DNA from: an uncultured Bacteroidota bacterium
GTDB lineage: Bacteria > Bacteroidota > Bacteroidia > UKL13-3
Assembly: GCA_903888395.1 (NCBI GenBank)
Contig: CAISTO010000483.1
Location: forward strand, 1-16,352
Reading direction: 5' to 3'
Length of the DNA: 16,352 nt
In this document: piece after piece, positions 14,417-16,352 of the stretch
How positions within the stretch are numbered: the first letter of the stretch is position 1
Layout of the letters: the number at the start of each line of letters is the position of its first letter
Made by a program: the position numbers and the translations under genes
Notes under the pieces: generated by a model
Seen by the model: only the letters and a program-made list of their open reading frames with translations
Databases searched by the model: none
Told to the model about the DNA's origin: nothing

Positions 14417-15820
14417 CTACACATCATTTGAAATTGCTCGTTTTCCAAATATTCCTAATAATCTTGTCAACTCACTTTCAAAGATTCTTGTTGCATCAGT
14501 TGCACCGCTAATTGCATGTGCCATTTCATGCAACATAACAGCTAAAAATCTTTCTTGATTCTGCAAAACTGGTCGCCAAATAATAATCCTATTATTAGCT
14601 CCTTCCCAAAGTCCGTCACACTGCATAAAAGTTATATTATCCTTTTGCATGGTTTCAGAAATAACAATAGAATAAATATTTGAGGGCTTACCTCCAATTA
14701 TTTCAAATATTTTGTCCTTTTTAACGAATATTTCTTTTTCTGCATAACTCAAGTCAGTTTCATTAACAAAGTTAAATTCAAAATTTTCATGTCGTTCATG
14801 GACAAATTCGGTAAAAATTCTGACTTTATTTTCTTCGTCTTCATTTTCGTTTTGTTCGGCAATTTTTTCTCTAAGATTATTGGGAATTACAACTATTTCA
14901 GCACCGCCTTGTCTTGCTTCGTTTACTAAATCAGTTCCTCTTTCAATTTCTTCTGCCGTTACAAAAACTACTCTTTTATACTTGTTTAAAATTTTTGCAG
15001 CATGCTCTTGAACATCAATCCATTTAAGTTCGTCATGACTATTTCCATAACTAAATTGACTTAGGTCAGAACTTAATGAAATTCCGATATCTTCACTTTG
15101 ACATTCTAATAATATAGATTTTACTGTATTTGCATACGCTGTCCTACCAACATTTGTCCGTTCTCTATTGATGGCTTTTTTTATACTTGCATTTAGTAAA
15201 GTTATATTATAACTGAATAGAAAATTTTCTTCTGTTGCAACTAAAACTCCGTTTATGTATATTTTACCCTGTGTTCCAGCCTTCCTTAAAACACTACCAT
15301 ATTTAGTGTTTTCAATAATAGGTTCATCATTGAATTTTAAAAAAAGTTTTTTTCCTTCTTCTATATCAAAGTCTGAAATATTTGCCAAATGAAATTCTGT
15401 ACCAATTAGATATTGATTTGATGGTTCTGAAATATAAGCGTGTAGAGTTATTAAATCGTCAAAGCCACTTTTTTGCGATTTACCCAAAGTAATGTCACCA
15501 TGTTTTGATAAAATTCGAACTTCAATTCCTTTTCTTTCAAAAGTTGCCATGGCATCTTTTAAACCAATACCAAATTTTCCAATTATGCCATTTGCAGAAA
15601 GTTTTTCATCATTTTCTTTTTGAGTAAAATGTTCATATTTCAATCCACGTCCAAAGTCTTTTATTATCCATGAGTTTGCATTTACATTCTTAACAATTTG
15701 AATTTCGTTTGAGTTAGTTAATTTTTGTTCGTCCAATGCGTTTGCAATAATTTCCCTAACAGCATGTTTTATGTCCCAATTTTCAAGGATTTTCTCAATA
15801 TTTAAGTCAAATTTTTTCAT
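14417..15820 (-). CDS. GHKL (Hsp90-like) ATPase fused to an HExxH zincin domain
   Basis: I use the ATG at 15818-15820 (467 residues). An in-frame TTG three codons earlier is possible but less likely. Numbering here counts from that TTG. The N-terminus is a GHKL ATP-binding domain: N box E26-IIAN30-ALD33, G1 box D58-FGRG62, and G2 box GKFGIGLKDA (84-93). A transducer-like region with an exposed NRERTNVGR (221-229) follows. The middle (about 285-345) is a Rossmann-like or linker segment with an acidic stretch. The C-terminus has H434-E435-MAH438 in VMLHEMAHAIS and a downstream FESELTRLLG (450-459) that could give the third zinc ligand. Such a protein would couple ATP-driven dimer closing to proteolysis. 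The partner gene ends 11 bases upstream. Motifs are clear. The biological role is unknown. Confidence 0.82.
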   Translation of the reverse strand: MKKFDLNIEKILENWDIKHAVREIIANALDEQKLTNSNEIQIVKNVNANSWIIKDFGRGLKYEHFTQKENDEKLSANGIIGKFGIGLKDAMATFERKGIEVRILSKHGDITLGKSQKSGFDDLITLHAYISEPSNQYLIGTEFHLANISDFDIEEGKKLFLKFNDEPIIENTKYGSVLRKAGTQGKIYINGVLVATEENFLFSYNITLLNASIKKAINRERTNVGRTAYANTVKSILLECQSEDIGISLSSDLSQFSYGNSHDELKWIDVQEHAAKILNKYKRVVFVTAEEIERGTDLVNEARQGGAEIVVIPNNLREKIAEQNENEDEENKVRIFTEFVHERHENFEFNFVNETDLSYAEKEIFVKKDKIFEIIGGKPSNIYSIVISETMQKDNITFMQCDGLWEGANNRIIIWRPVLQNQERFLAVMLHEMAHAISGATDATRIFESELTRLLGIFGKRAISNDV

Positions 15821-15831
15821 AGTAATCAATT

Positions 15832-16245
15832 TTAGATTGTATAAACCAAATGCCCTTTGATAGCCATTTTTATTGATTCTGCTGATTTTAAATCTTTATA
15901 GGATAAAATCTGTGACCATCCGCCATTTACTTTTTCAATAGTCAATGCAATTTCAAACGAATTGTCGAAGTCTTTTACCTCTTCAAATTGATTTACTTTG
16001 TTCGTTAATTTTATTTGATTATTACTGGCATTTAAGATTCCAAAGAATAATCGCTCATTCCTAATTTCACCATTAATAATTACTCGGTTGTCTTTACTTC
16101 TGTTCAACGATCTCGGAAAACTGCTATTAGAATCTAATTGAATTGAAACAACCGTTCTTTGTCCGTTCATATGTTTAATTTGAGAAATGTATTCCTCACC
16201 GAATCCCTTACTTTTACTACTAAATAAATTTGAAAATATTCCCAT
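15832..16245 (-). CDS. small hypothetical protein upstream of the GHKL-zincin
   Basis: I do not recognise this 137-residue protein. It begins MGIFSNLFSSKSKGFG, a short amphipathic, Ser/Lys-rich lead, which could be a membrane-touching or flexible tail. Strand-rich segments follow (RTVVSIQLDSNSSF, NRVIINGEIRNERLFFGIL, SFEIALTIEKVNGGWSQIL). There is no Cys and no membrane helix. The ATG at 16243-16245 follows an A-rich stretch typical of this region. The stop is 11 bases before the ATG of the GHKL-zincin gene on the same strand, so the two form a likely two-gene operon. The small protein could be its sensor, inhibitor or substrate. No promoter is clear in the remaining 107 bases. Confidence 0.6.
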   Translation of the reverse strand: MGIFSNLFSSKSKGFGEEYISQIKHMNGQRTVVSIQLDSNSSFPRSLNRSKDNRVIINGEIRNERLFFGILNASNNQIKLTNKVNQFEEVKDFDNSFEIALTIEKVNGGWSQILSYKDLKSAESIKMAIKGHLVYTI

Positions 16246-16352
16246 TTTTTTGTTTTATTAAATATGCTTACTCTATTCAGTTTTCAGCTTCCCTGTCTTA
16301 TTTGTTTAATATGACGCATAACTTATATTTAAAGATAATTTTATAATAATTA

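Noticed and set aside
15821..15829. TTG start for the GHKL-zincin gene
   Set aside because: An ATG three codons later gives a normal start and leaves the domain intact.

Overview
The window is strongly A+T-rich. Its genes are packed head to tail, most start codons follow A-rich rather than Shine-Dalgarno-like stretches, and several upstream regions carry an octamer fitting TAnnTTTG, the Bacteroidota -7 promoter element. Together these point to a member of the Bacteroidota. No rRNA, tRNA, CRISPR array, transposase or integrase is visible. The gene mix (many unrecognised proteins, nuclease/helicase, HEPN, GHKL ATPase, metallopeptidase-like and methyltransferase-like domains, and a decayed gene) looks like an accessory or defence-type island rather than housekeeping sequence.

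Layout. (1) 1-468 is the 3' end of an unrecognised plus-strand gene. (2) 565-4753, minus strand, is a tight three-gene operon with 4-nt overlaps: a TPR protein with an HELVH zinc-peptidase motif, a MazG-like nucleotide pyrophosphohydrolase, and a RecB-type nuclease fused to a DUF2075 helicase. It has its own candidate promoter with an adjacent dyad. (3) 4931-7442, minus strand, holds a PrpE/ApaH-like metallophosphoesterase, a 111-aa immunity-like protein, two very small proteins sharing a nearly identical 5' end, and an unrecognised 248-aa protein. (4) 7722-8889, minus strand, is an overlapping pair: an unrecognised 235-aa protein and a 157-aa protein resembling the C-terminal half of a phage-type adenine methyltransferase without its catalytic motif. 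(5) 8890-9340 is a divergent regulatory region with a repeated ATGTATTCCAA element. (6) 9341-11032, plus strand, is a zinc-ribbon membrane protein followed by a HEPN-type putative RNase. (7) 11097-12781, minus strand, is a gamma-glutamylcyclotransferase-like protein with an extra C-terminal domain, preceded by an extremely acidic protein. (8) 13101-13916 is a TPR protein, 13948-14240 a frameshifted gene remnant, and 14417-16245 a two-gene unit of a small unknown protein and a GHKL ATPase fused to an HExxH zincin.

How they may work together. The best candidates for undescribed systems are the operon in (2), the HEPN pair in (6) and the GHKL-zincin pair in (8). Each joins a nucleotide-dependent or sensing module to a possible nuclease or protease effector. 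Domain assignments come from motifs read directly in the sequence. Any defence role is inference.
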